Below are positions 26,679-36,900 of a stretch of 64,000 nt of DNA, piece by piece (position 1 is the stretch's first letter; every line of letters starts with the position of its first letter). The notes beneath the pieces were generated by a model. The model made no database searches. It was not told where the DNA came from and worked only from the letters and a program-made list of their open reading frames with translations. The DNA comes from Methylotenera versatilis 301 (GTDB taxonomy: Bacteria > Pseudomonadota > Gammaproteobacteria > Burkholderiales > Methylophilaceae), in the NCBI RefSeq assembly GCF_000093025.1, contig NC_014207.1, positions 806,001-870,000 of the forward strand, read 5' to 3'. Position numbers and translations under genes: made by a program.

Positions 26679-27497
26679 ATGAAATTTCAATTAAAAGCTT
26701 TAGCAGCAGCTTTAGCATTAGCAGCAGTTGCAGTTCCAGCACAAGCTAGCATTGATGCAAATGCGAGTGGTAACGGTTCATTCATTTTGACAGTGTTAGA
26801 CAAAGTTGCAAACGTTTCTGCAGCTTTTGACTTAGGTAAAAATTACAGCGATTTCAGTATTGCTGGTACTTCATTTGCAAACAGTGGTGCTGATGCACAA
26901 GGTGTTTCTTTCTCTTGGGATTTAGCTGGTAACTCTGATTACTCTGCAGCTTGGACTTCATTCTTAAATTCTGCAAATTTAGCAAACGTAACATATGCAG
27001 TTACTGCGGGTGATAACTTAGGTAACGGTGCTGGTTCACGTGGTTACATTACTACTTATGTTAGTGCAGGTGCTAGCACTACTACAACTTCTTTGCTTAC
27101 TGCATTAGGCAATATGGATACTTATGTAGGTAATACGTCGGTTGGCGCTGGAAGTACTTTGTTAACAGCAGATAATGGTGCTGCGTTTCAAGCCCCAGCT
27201 ACAACTTATTACAATGGCAACAAGAACAATAATACTGGTGTTGTTACAGTAGGTGCTATTGGTACGAGTTTAGGTGTTATTCAATCTGTTTCAGCTGCAG
27301 CGAACTTATCACCAGTGACAAATACAATGTTTGGCAATGGCGCTAAATTTACTTTAACTACTGCTGGTGCGCTTTCATACACAACTAACCCTATTGTAAC
27401 TGCTCCAGTGCCAGAAGCTGACACATGGGCAATGATGATGGTTGGTCTAGGTTTGATGGGTTTTATGGCACGCCGTCGCAATCGTAACCAAGCTTAA
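26679..27497 (+). CDS. PEP-CTERM protein with variant PEA sorting signal
   Basis: A 272-residue secreted protein preceded by a good ribosome site (AGGGAG before ATG 26679). It has an Ala-rich signal peptide (MKFQLKALAAALALAAVAVP, cleavage after AQA) and an Asn/Ser/Thr/Ala-rich body of no recognised enzyme fold. It ends in an exosortase signal: VPEADTWAMMM, hydrophobic VGLGLMGFM, basic ARRRNRNQA. The usual Pro of PEP is Ala here. Codons are simple and repetitive (GCT/GCA, ACT), and the strong ribosome site suggests high expression. Two TAGTCC palindromes lie upstream. Expected to be processed by XrtB. Confidence 0.86.
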   Translation: MKFQLKALAAALALAAVAVPAQASIDANASGNGSFILTVLDKVANVSAAFDLGKNYSDFSIAGTSFANSGADAQGVSFSWDLAGNSDYSAAWTSFLNSANLANVTYAVTAGDNLGNGAGSRGYITTYVSAGASTTTTSLLTALGNMDTYVGNTSVGAGSTLLTADNGAAFQAPATTYYNGNKNNNTGVVTVGAIGTSLGVIQSVSAAANLSPVTNTMFGNGAKFTLTTAGALSYTTNPIVTAPVPEADTWAMMMVGLGLMGFMARRRNRNQA

Positions 27498-27526
27498 TTC
27501 TAATTTAAATTGCAGTAAATCATAAT

Positions 27527-27550
27527 GGCAGAGGTTAAAAAACCTCTGCC
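27527..27550 (+). terminator. Intercistronic hairpin (terminator-like or mRNA stabiliser)
   Basis: GGCAGAGGTT (27527-27536), AAAA, AACCTCTGCC (27541-27550): perfect 10-bp stem, 30 bp after the PEP-CTERM stop. The T run comes only after ten further bases (TTTTTT near 27561), just before the next gene's ribosome site. It may partly terminate or protect the upstream message. Confidence 0.6.
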
Positions 27551-27579
27551 AATTGAGAACTTTTTTCGGAGAAAATAGT

Positions 27580-29082
27580 ATGAAATTGACTAAAATCGCT
27601 TTAGCCGTTGCTTGTTTAGTAGGTTCTGCTCAAGCTTTCGCAGCGCCTGTTACCGCTGCACAAATCTCAGCTGCAAAAACAGCTGGTACTTTACAACAAG
27701 CTTGGATTTCAGGTAACTCAGCACCTACACGTTCTATCTATGAGGGTTGGGTTGGTGCTGGTGCTGGTGTTGGCTGTGATGCTGGTACTAACACAATTTT
27801 TTCAAATCAGGCTGCAACTAGCTCAAACGTAACTCCAGGTTCAATTGGTAATTTTAACGCTTACGCTTGTACGCGTGGCGGTGTAGTTTCTGTGCTATAC
27901 CATACAGTGGATGGTGGTTCATTAAATGCTTACACACCACACACAGTTGGTACAAAACTTGCGCGTGTTAAATTTGTTGGTACAGGTAATGGCTGTAATG
28001 CAACTAGTACAACTTACACGGATGCGTCTAACTCTGACAATAATGCAACTGTATGGAAAGGTTGCTCTTTAGTCGGTGTTGCATTGCCAGCTAATGCTAT
28101 TGCTACTCCAGCCACTAATGCTACAAATGCTGCCGCAGTTGCAGCTGATTCTCTAGCTCCACAATTACCAGTAGGTGGTTTCTCTGATGTTGAGGCTTCA
28201 TTATTCCCGGTTCAAATTGGCGGTGGTGATGTTTCAGCTGTTGGTACAGACTCTGCAGCTGGCATGGGCCAAGTATTTGGTGTGGTAGTAAGTAAACCTT
28301 TATATCGCGCTATGCAAGTAAAACAAGGCATTTCAGCTAATACAGATGCTTTAGATCCAAATTTTGATCCAGCTAATGCACCGACTATCAGTAAAGCACA
28401 ATACACATCTATCGTCGCTTCAGGTGGTACATATCAAACTGATTGGTCACCAATCGTTGGTGCTGCTGGCGCAGGTAAGAAAATCGTTGTAGCTCGCCGT
28501 GTGCAAACTTCAGGTTCACAAGCTAGTTCAAATGCATTCTTTTTGAATAATCCTTGTGCTACTGGTGTTTCAGCTAACTTAAACCCATTAACTGCAGCTG
28601 ATTCAAACTCATCTATCGAAGTGTTTGAAGGTTCAGGTACAGGTAACGTTAAAACACGTATCACTACAGCTTCTAACTCAGCTGGTGCTGATAACTTTGC
28701 TATCGGTGTAATTTCTGCTGAAAATGACTGGCGTATTGAGTCAGCTACTGGTGGTCAAAATGGCTATCGTTTCGTTAAAGTTGAAGGTGTGCATCCAGAA
28801 GCTGGTGATACAGCAAATGCACGCGTAACAGCAACTAACGGCGCTTATCCTTTCCATATGGAAATGCATAACTTTGTAGCTAACTCTGCTACTGGTTTTG
28901 GTGCAGCTGTTGTTGGTCAAATCACTGCGGCATTGGTTAACCCACCATCAACTTCATGTGCAGTATTACCACGCGGTTTAACAATCAGCCCATTAGCTGG
29001 TTCTAGCTGCACTGTTGGCGCACAAGTAGCAAAAATGACTAACCAAGGTAACAATTGTGCACCAACATTGTTAACTGAGTAA
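27580..29082 (+). CDS. Secreted protein of unknown function
   Basis: A 500-residue exported protein. ATG 27580 is preceded by GGAGA at 27568-27572. It has a signal peptide (MKLTKIALAVACLVGSAQAF, cleavage near AFA-AP) and a mature part rich in Ala, Ser, Thr and Asn. Motifs include SIYEGWVGAGAGVGCDAGTN, GSIGNFNAYACTRGGVVSVL and VGTKLARVKFVGTGNGC, with several cysteines that could form disulfides. I do not recognise the family with confidence. A distant solute-binding-protein fold is possible but not shown. Codon use resembles the preceding PEP-CTERM gene, and it ends in its own terminator, so the two may form a highly expressed pair. No PEP-CTERM tail. Confidence 0.75.
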   Translation: MKLTKIALAVACLVGSAQAFAAPVTAAQISAAKTAGTLQQAWISGNSAPTRSIYEGWVGAGAGVGCDAGTNTIFSNQAATSSNVTPGSIGNFNAYACTRGGVVSVLYHTVDGGSLNAYTPHTVGTKLARVKFVGTGNGCNATSTTYTDASNSDNNATVWKGCSLVGVALPANAIATPATNATNAAAVAADSLAPQLPVGGFSDVEASLFPVQIGGGDVSAVGTDSAAGMGQVFGVVVSKPLYRAMQVKQGISANTDALDPNFDPANAPTISKAQYTSIVASGGTYQTDWSPIVGAAGAGKKIVVARRVQTSGSQASSNAFFLNNPCATGVSANLNPLTAADSNSSIEVFEGSGTGNVKTRITTASNSAGADNFAIGVISAENDWRIESATGGQNGYRFVKVEGVHPEAGDTANARVTATNGAYPFHMEMHNFVANSATGFGAAVVGQITAALVNPPSTSCAVLPRGLTISPLAGSSCTVGAQVAKMTNQGNNCAPTLLTE

Positions 29083-29121
29083 TGGTCAGTTTAAGTGTAA
29101 CAAACATTTAAAAATGCAGTT

Positions 29122-29154
29122 AAGCACACTCCTCAAAAGGGAGTGTGCTTTTTT
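29122..29154 (+). terminator. Rho-independent terminator
   Basis: AAGCACACTCC (29122-29132) pairs perfectly with GGAGTGTGCTT (29140-29150), followed by TTTT. It ends the PEP-CTERM/unknown secreted protein unit. Confidence 0.92.
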
Positions 29155-29246
29155 GTACAGGTAGCGTGATGGGATTTTTAATATTCATCAACCTGCAACA
29201 TTCGTTTTTCATAATCAATAGCGTTAACTTTTTGGTTTTTTAGTCA

Positions 29247-30917
29247 ATGATGAATAAGAATAATCTTATGGTGTTAAACAATTCGGCCAATATTAAGGGT
29301 TTGCTATTGATGTTTCTAATAGCCATGCCAATGAGTGCATTAGCGGATGATGCGCTACTTACCGATGCAAAGACTCAAGCTAAGCCAGCGATAGTTGAAT
29401 CTTCAGCAAATGACGAACAAAAACCAGTAGAGAAGAATCCGAGTTTTAATGTATTTGAGTTTCAAATTGACGGTAATACAGTTTTGCCAAAAGGTAAGCT
29501 TGAAGAGGCTGTTTACCCTTTTTTAGGTGAAGCAAAAACCATTGATGATGTAGAAAAAGCGCGTAGCGCACTAGAAAAAACTTATCAAGATGCTGGTTAC
29601 TTAACAGTTTCAGTCAGCATTCCTCAGCAAGAGGTGAATCAAGGTTTAGTGATTTTAAAAGTCACTGAAGGCAGTATAGAAAAGTTACGTGTTAAAGATT
29701 CAAAGTACACATCCTTAGCTGAAATTAAATCTAGAGTGCCAGAGTTTGAGGAAGGTAAAGTGCCAAATTTCCCTGTTGCTCAACAACAGCTAGGCACAGT
29801 TAATCGTGGTCAAAATAGACAGGTCACGCCAGTATTAAGGCCAGGTAAATCACCAGGTAAAGTTGAAGTGGATCTGAAGGTGCAGGATCAATTGCCAGTG
29901 CACGGTAGTTTAGAGGTGAATGATAAATACTCACAAAATACTACCAAAACACGTATCAATGGTTCTGTTCGCTATGAGAACTTATGGCAAAAAGATCACA
30001 GCATTGGAATTAGCTTTCAGTTATCACCAGAAAATACAGATGAAGTGCAGGTGGTTTCTGCGACTTACTTAATTCCAAGAATGAACGGTGACTATTTTGC
30101 GGCATATGGTGTGCTTTCAGAAAGTAGTGCTAAGGCTAGCTCAGTTGGTGATTTAAGTGTCGTGGGTAATAACAATATCTTAGGTGCGCGATATATACAC
30201 CCATTACCAATGCTTGAAAACTATTACCACAGTGCCACGGTAGGCGCTGATTACAAGGATTCTAACGATAGCGCATCTGAGTTGCCCATTTCTTATACCG
30301 CATTTATGCTGGGTTACGATGGCACACTTCAAAACCAAGACTCGCAGACACAATTTAACTTAGGCCTTAATTTTTCAGTACGCGGCCTTGGAAATAAGGA
30401 GGAGCAGTTTGCCTATAAACGGTATTTGGCTCAGCCTAACTATGTGTATCTTCGTAGTGAGTTGAAGCATACACAAAAACTCTCATACGACTGGTCAATA
30501 CTAGCCAAATTAGGTGGCCAAGTTGCTAATGGGCCATTAATTTCAGCCGAGCAGTTTGCCATGGGCGGCGTTGATTCTGTTCGAGGATATGTAGAGTCTA
30601 GTGCACTGGGCGATAACGGCATCATGACTTCATTTGAGCTGCATACACCACCATTGAAGAAATTCATTAAAAGTGACTTTGTGGACTTTAAAGAGTTATA
30701 CGCTTTTAGCTTTGTAGATGCAGCTAGAGTGAGCATTTACGACCCATTACCTGGCCAGACTAAGACAAGCGATTTGTTGTCAGTTGGCTTGGGCGTGAAA
30801 TTAAAAACCAATAGTGGCATTTTTACAAACTTAGATTACGCCCACACACTCCGTGATGCTGGCGATGTGAAAAATGGCGACGATAGGCTGCATTTTAAGG
30901 TCGGCTACGAGTGGTAA
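29247..30917 (+). CDS. Two-partner secretion outer-membrane transporter (FhaC/ShlB family)
   Basis: A 556-residue outer-membrane barrel that exports its TpsA partner. It has a signal peptide ending in ALA near residue 32 and a POTRA domain at about 70-145 (FNVFEFQIDGNTVLPKGKLE, YLTVSVSIPQQEVNQGLVIL). A second periplasmic segment and a 16-strand barrel follow. The conserved loop-6 VRGY lies in GGVDSVRGY near residue 448, and the last residue is aromatic (YEW). ATG 29247 and ATG 29250 are adjacent alternatives. The exoprotein gene begins 55 bp downstream, the standard tpsB-tpsA order. Confidence 0.93.
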   Translation: MMNKNNLMVLNNSANIKGLLLMFLIAMPMSALADDALLTDAKTQAKPAIVESSANDEQKPVEKNPSFNVFEFQIDGNTVLPKGKLEEAVYPFLGEAKTIDDVEKARSALEKTYQDAGYLTVSVSIPQQEVNQGLVILKVTEGSIEKLRVKDSKYTSLAEIKSRVPEFEEGKVPNFPVAQQQLGTVNRGQNRQVTPVLRPGKSPGKVEVDLKVQDQLPVHGSLEVNDKYSQNTTKTRINGSVRYENLWQKDHSIGISFQLSPENTDEVQVVSATYLIPRMNGDYFAAYGVLSESSAKASSVGDLSVVGNNNILGARYIHPLPMLENYYHSATVGADYKDSNDSASELPISYTAFMLGYDGTLQNQDSQTQFNLGLNFSVRGLGNKEEQFAYKRYLAQPNYVYLRSELKHTQKLSYDWSILAKLGGQVANGPLISAEQFAMGGVDSVRGYVESSALGDNGIMTSFELHTPPLKKFIKSDFVDFKELYAFSFVDAARVSIYDPLPGQTKTSDLLSVGLGVKLKTNSGIFTNLDYAHTLRDAGDVKNGDDRLHFKVGYEW

Positions 30918-30972
30918 TTTCTAAAACGTTTTTTAGTAGCTTAGAAATAGACTGAAATCAAAAGGAAATGAA

Positions 30973-33900
30973 ATGAATCAAGGCATGTTTAAATTGGTAT
31001 ACAGCAAAGTTCTGAATATGTATGTACCAGCTTCTGAAGCGGTTCGTAGCCATACAGGCAAAAGCAGCCGTGTGCGCAAACATGCTAAAAATTCATTTGG
31101 TTTTGTGTTGGTTGTGATTTACTTTCATACGGCTAACAGTTTTGCAGATACCGTGACTACGGTTGACCTTCAAAAAGCTGTGAACGCCACAGTGCAATCG
31201 GCTGTGAACAGCACCATCATTACACAGACCGCATCTAAAGCGGTTTTAGATTGGAATAGGCTAAATATTGCTAAAGGTTATACCCTTAAGTTTGACCAGC
31301 AGGGTAACCGTACCTGGTCTGCACTTAACCGTATTCATGATTTATCACCAACCATCTTAAACGGCAATGTACAGGCTGATGGTAATGTTTACTTTATTAA
31401 TACTAACGGCATTATATTTGGTGCGGATTCTCAATTTAATGTTGGCTCTTTGTATGCGGGCACGTTGGACATTACTGATAGATTATTCAATGACGGATTT
31501 ATTAATTCGGATGCAACTTTTAAGTCAGTATTTGAAGCGGTTGGCGCAATTTCAACAGGAAGTCTAGTTGTTGAAAAGGGTGCAAACATCACTACTGCAA
31601 CCAACGGTAAAGTAGTGTTGTTCTCAGAAAATATAGAAAATAGCGGTGTAATTAATACCCCAGATGGACAAACCATTTTAGCCGCAGGTAAGAAAATATA
31701 CTTGGCTTCTAGCAAAGATCCTGCAGGGTTTATGGTTGAGGTGGATGGTGGTGGTACTGTGACCAACTTAGGAAAAATAGTCGCAGAACGCGGCAACATC
31801 ACCATGATGGGCTTAGCTGTTAATCAAAAGGGTACGCTAACAGCAACTACGTCAGTAAGAGCAAATGGCTCAATTCATTTGTTGGCTCAAGATCATGTTG
31901 ATATATCTGGTGTTAGTGTTGTTGGCAAGCGTAATGGGCTTGTGACCTTAGATAAGGATAGTATTACTGAAGTTAATCCAGAGTATGCGAATAAAGAAGA
32001 AACCATTGCCTCGCAAGCTTTCAATACATCTCAAGTAAAAATAGAGGCAAGTTTAGTCAATATTGATGGCAAGATTAGTGCCAAAGGTGGCAATGTTACG
32101 GTGAGTGCTATCAACCCAGCATCGGCAGAATTAAACAGTCAGAATTCAACTCGAATTTTTCTTGGAGACAACGCTTCGATTGATGTTTCAGGTGTAGATG
32201 CTGTAGCGCCTATGTCACGTAATCAGCTTGAAATTCAATTGTTTTCTGATGCATTTAAAGATGACCCCATATTAAGAGACAGTGGTCTATATAAAGAAAC
32301 TGTTTTTGTCGATGCACGTAAAGGTACGTCGTTATTTGATATTGCGCCTTATTTGGCTTTAAAAGGTGCAACTGTCGCTGAGAAAATGACCAAGGCAGGC
32401 AATATTACGCTATCAACACCTGACGATTTAATTGTCAGTAAGAATGCTACTTTGAATATTTCGGGCGGCTCCACAACTTATGAAGCTGGCACAATTAAAG
32501 AAACCAACTTAGTTTATAACGGTAAATTGGTGCCAATTTCTGAGGCAAAAACTGGGGTGAGGTATGAAAAGACAGCCGATGTTTATATTGCCAAAGATAG
32601 TAGATGGGGTGTTACGCGCAGCTGGGATTTAAGCGGTGGCGGCACGGCTGGGTGGGGTAAGGCGACCACAGGCATTACGCCAAGCCAGCTAAAGACCAGT
32701 ATAGTAGGTACCTTCATCAATGATTACTTAGAGGGTGATGATGCCGGTATTTTAGACTTAACCGTGCATGATGATAAAGTCATTACACAAAACTTAGTGT
32801 TAGCCGGCAACGTTATCTCAAACACCAAAATTGGTGCCGAGCAATTGGCTACTCAGAAAGCTCCGCTAGGTGGCAAGGTAATAGCAAGTGCTAATGATTT
32901 GGTAATCTCTAAAGTTGCAACATCAGTAGTGTCGGATATAGTGTTTGAGCAGCAATTGCCTGATTCAACAAACTTTAAGTCATGGTTTAGTCCAGATTTA
33001 TTGGCAAATGGTATTAACCGTCTGGATTTAACTAAAACAAATCATGTGGTCGTTAATGATGAAATGAAGTTTCAGCCAAATGGCTCGTTCACATTAAACG
33101 GACATCTTGCTACAGATAGTGCAGAAATCAACGCCAATATTATTGCCCCCAGTGGCAATATAAATCTAAAAGGGATTACTACCGTAGCAGATGGCGTAAC
33201 CATTAGCACAGCTGGAAAGTTTACCAACGACCAACCTAATGCGGGAGGTAGCACGTCACAAATTGCCGCTGTAAATGGTGGCAGCATCACGGGTAACCTA
33301 TTAAACCTTGGCAACAATGTGACTTTAGATGCCTCTGCTGGCGCATGGGTGAATAGTAGCGGCGTGCTAAAAGAAGGGGATGCGGGCAATATTAAATTTG
33401 GAACTGCTGCGAGTATAGATGACAGCGTCACTTTACAATCATATGGCTTTAAGCAAGGGGGCACGTTAGCGGTTACATTTGGTACTGGTACTCAAACATT
33501 AAATGTCGCAGGAAATCCTAACGCAAGCGATAGCGATATTGATGTTGCATCTAGCTTTTTTACAAAAGGTGGATTTTCTAAATACGACTTATCCGCCTTT
33601 AATGTAAACATTGGTGACAACTCAGCGGCACAACAAGAAATCTATACATCAGCTCAAACTTTACGTATGAATACTGGTTTCGCCAACCAAGCAAGCGGGC
33701 AACCGATTTCAGCCGTTAGCTCATTGATAGAGGAGCCAGATGCAAGCCGTAAGCCAGTCTCGCTCAGCTTTAGCGCGGGTAAGTTAGGTGGAGTTCTTAC
33801 CTTGGCTGAAAATACGACTTTACGCACTGGCAGAGGTGGTAGCGTGAGCCTAGACGCAGGTAAGCAAGTGAATGTGTTGGGCGACATCACTACGCCTAGC

Positions 33901-36900
33901 GGGACGATTAACCTGAAAATTACCGAAGATGCTCAACAGTCCGAAAATTTACCACAAACAATTTTTATTGGTGAAAATGCGATACTAAGCGCGGCCGGTA
34001 GCAGCGTTACTCTGCCAGATTCACAATCTAACTTACTTAAAACTCAGGTGTTTAATGCTGGTAGCATTAATATTAATCAGCCGTCATCAATACAAAATGG
34101 TGCTGTGGTTATAAAAAATGGCGCTGTGTTAGATGTGTCTGGCGCTTCAATTGAAAATGATACAAAAACAGCAACAGGCTATGTGCGTGAAACACTACAC
34201 GGAGATGCCGGTACTATCTCAATAAAAGCGGTTGGTAGTTTATTGCTGGATGGTGATTTTAAAGCTGCGGCGACAGGCACCGGACGAAACGGTACATTGG
34301 ATTTAGTTTCTACAGCGCCAACCTTTACCATCTCACAAGAAAAACAATTGGTGGCCGATAATTTTTCCGCCGGCGATTCATTAACAACTGATGGTGCTAA
34401 AGCACAAATATCAGCAGAACAAATTAAAAAAGCAGGCTTTGCAAATTTAAATGTTAAATCCTATGTGGCAGCTGGTTTAGGTGATTCAATAGCGTTAGCT
34501 AGCGGGTTAGACTTAAATCTAGCTGGGAATTTAAAGTTAGATACAAGCAGTCTTCATATTAATGATGATGGTGCCTCTAAATTAACGGCTAGTCATATCA
34601 CACTAAAAAGCGCAAATATCGCAGTTGATCCAGCAAGCGTGGCTTTAGGAAATGGCAAGTTGACTACGCAATCTAAGCAGCTTTTCGTCGATGGTTTGGT
34701 TGCCATTTCTGGAGTGAAAGAAACTCAAATTAATACCAGTTTAGATGTAAGTGGCAAAGGCACTGATGTCACTAATGGTGATGTGGCGGCAACCCAAGGC
34801 GGCATTATTGCCAATGGCGATATTACCGTAACGGCGCGACAAATCTACCCTAGTACTAATGCTAAGTTTGGAATTGAGGCCGTTTCAGGAAAAATCACCA
34901 TTAACTCCAGTGGTGCTGTAGCTAAGCCTGTACTTTCTGCGGGTGGGATATTAAGTTTAAAAGGAACTGATGTGGTGCAAAATGGCGTGATTACCGCACC
35001 ATTTGGTCAGATTGATATTGAAACGACTAATTCAGCTACTTTTACTAAAGGTAGCGTGACATCAGTCTCTGCAAATAACCAAATCATCCCTTACGGCGTA
35101 ACGACAACAGGTGGCGAGATTTTTAATACTAAAAGCGGCTCTTCTACGCTTTTACTTGATAAAAATATTACGATTAAATCTAGCAAGGTAGATTTGCAGA
35201 AAGATTCCATTGTAGATTTATCTGCTGGCGGAGATTTGTTTGCTTATGAGTGGGTTCCTGGTATCGGTGGTAGTAAAGATACACTGGCTCAAGCTAACAC
35301 TTATGCTGTGATGCCAAGTTTAGGTCAAGATTATGCAGCGTTTGACCAAGTATATTCTGATAGTTCTGCACAAGTTGGCGTTGGTCAATCAGTCTACTTA
35401 TCTGGTGTGCCAGGATTGGCAGCGGGTAACTATACCTTATTACCTGCACATTATGCCTTAGTGCCAGGCGCATTTTTAGTAGAAGCAAAAGTCACAGGCA
35501 GTAATTTACTTCCTGGTCAATCAGTCACTCAGCTTGATGGTGGCGCGTTAACAACTGGCTATATGAGTGAGTTGGCTACTGGTGCGCGTGATGCAACTTG
35601 GTCTACCTTTAAAGTGACTGATGGTGCGATATTCCGCCCAGCGACAGGCACGGTTTCTAAAGCGCCTTCGCAATACCTTTTAACCAGTGCAACGACTTTT
35701 TTCTCTAACCCACTTAAAACCAATGGCCAAGATGTAAGTTTGCCTTTAGATGTTGGTAAATTAGGGTTAGATTCAACAAAGCTTACTTTAGACTCCACTG
35801 TTGTGGCCAATAAAAAGGCCGGCGGCAGTGGTCTACAGGTTGATATTAGTTCAAGTAATATTCACGTAGTTTCAAGCACAGGTGCGGATGATGGCAGTTT
35901 ACAATTAACTGCAGACAGCATTAATGCACTGAACGCAGAAAGCTTGCTACTTGGTGGTAGTCGCACATTACAGAACGGTGTTGTGGACGTGACAACTTCT
36001 GCAGAGACTGTAAGTATAGAAAATGACAGTCACCACGTAATTAAAGTGCCAGAATTTATCGCTACTGCATTAAATAGCGTAACGGTTAAAACTGGCGCGG
36101 CAGTCAATACAGGGGCTGCAGCAAAGTCTCCAGCTAAAAAAGTCATCAACGCCAACGGCGATGGTGCATTGCTTGCACTTTCATCTTCAAGCGACATCAC
36201 GTATAGCCGCACTGGCGGGTCACCAACTTCTACTCAAGGCGAGTTGAGTGTTGAGGATGGTAGCATTCTAAAAGCGGGCAATTCAGTAGTGTTAGACGCC
36301 ACAAAGTCTGCAAACCTAAAAGGCAATGTAGCCTTACAAGACGGAGGTAGCGCAACACTGGGAGCTAACCGTATTTTGATTGGTAATGCGCCTATCGATA
36401 TCTTAGGTTTAAATGTCAATGCCGCAGCTTTATCCGCACTAGGTCAACTTAAAGCTTTAACACTCAACAGTTACAACAATATTGATACTTACGGTGCGGT
36501 TAATATTGGTAATGCAAATTTAGATTTAACAATGAATGCTGCAGGAATTGTTGGTCATTTAGCGCAAGGTGAAGTGACAGTGCCGACTAATGCCGCTGCA
36601 AGTGTCATCACTGCACGTAACTTTACTATTAAGAATACACAAGATGCAGCATTTACAGCATCTGATGACCCTTCGGGACGAGGCTTAGAGATTAATGCCA
36701 AAAACGTTAAATTTGATGGCGGCTTAGCAGTCAGCGGTAAAACAAACATTGATGGTTTCAGTAATTTAGAGATTAAGTCCGATGAGATTCGCGTATCTAA
36801 CCTAGGTGAAATTAATTTTAATGTCGCTGAAACCAAACTCACAACCACCAAATTGACTGCAGACACAGCTGCAAACTACAAAGTAACGAGTATAGGCAAG

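Noticed and set aside
27553-27579. Earlier start for the unknown secreted protein at 27553
   Set aside because: ATG 27580 has GGAGA at the right distance and begins a clean signal peptide; the longer form would mask it.
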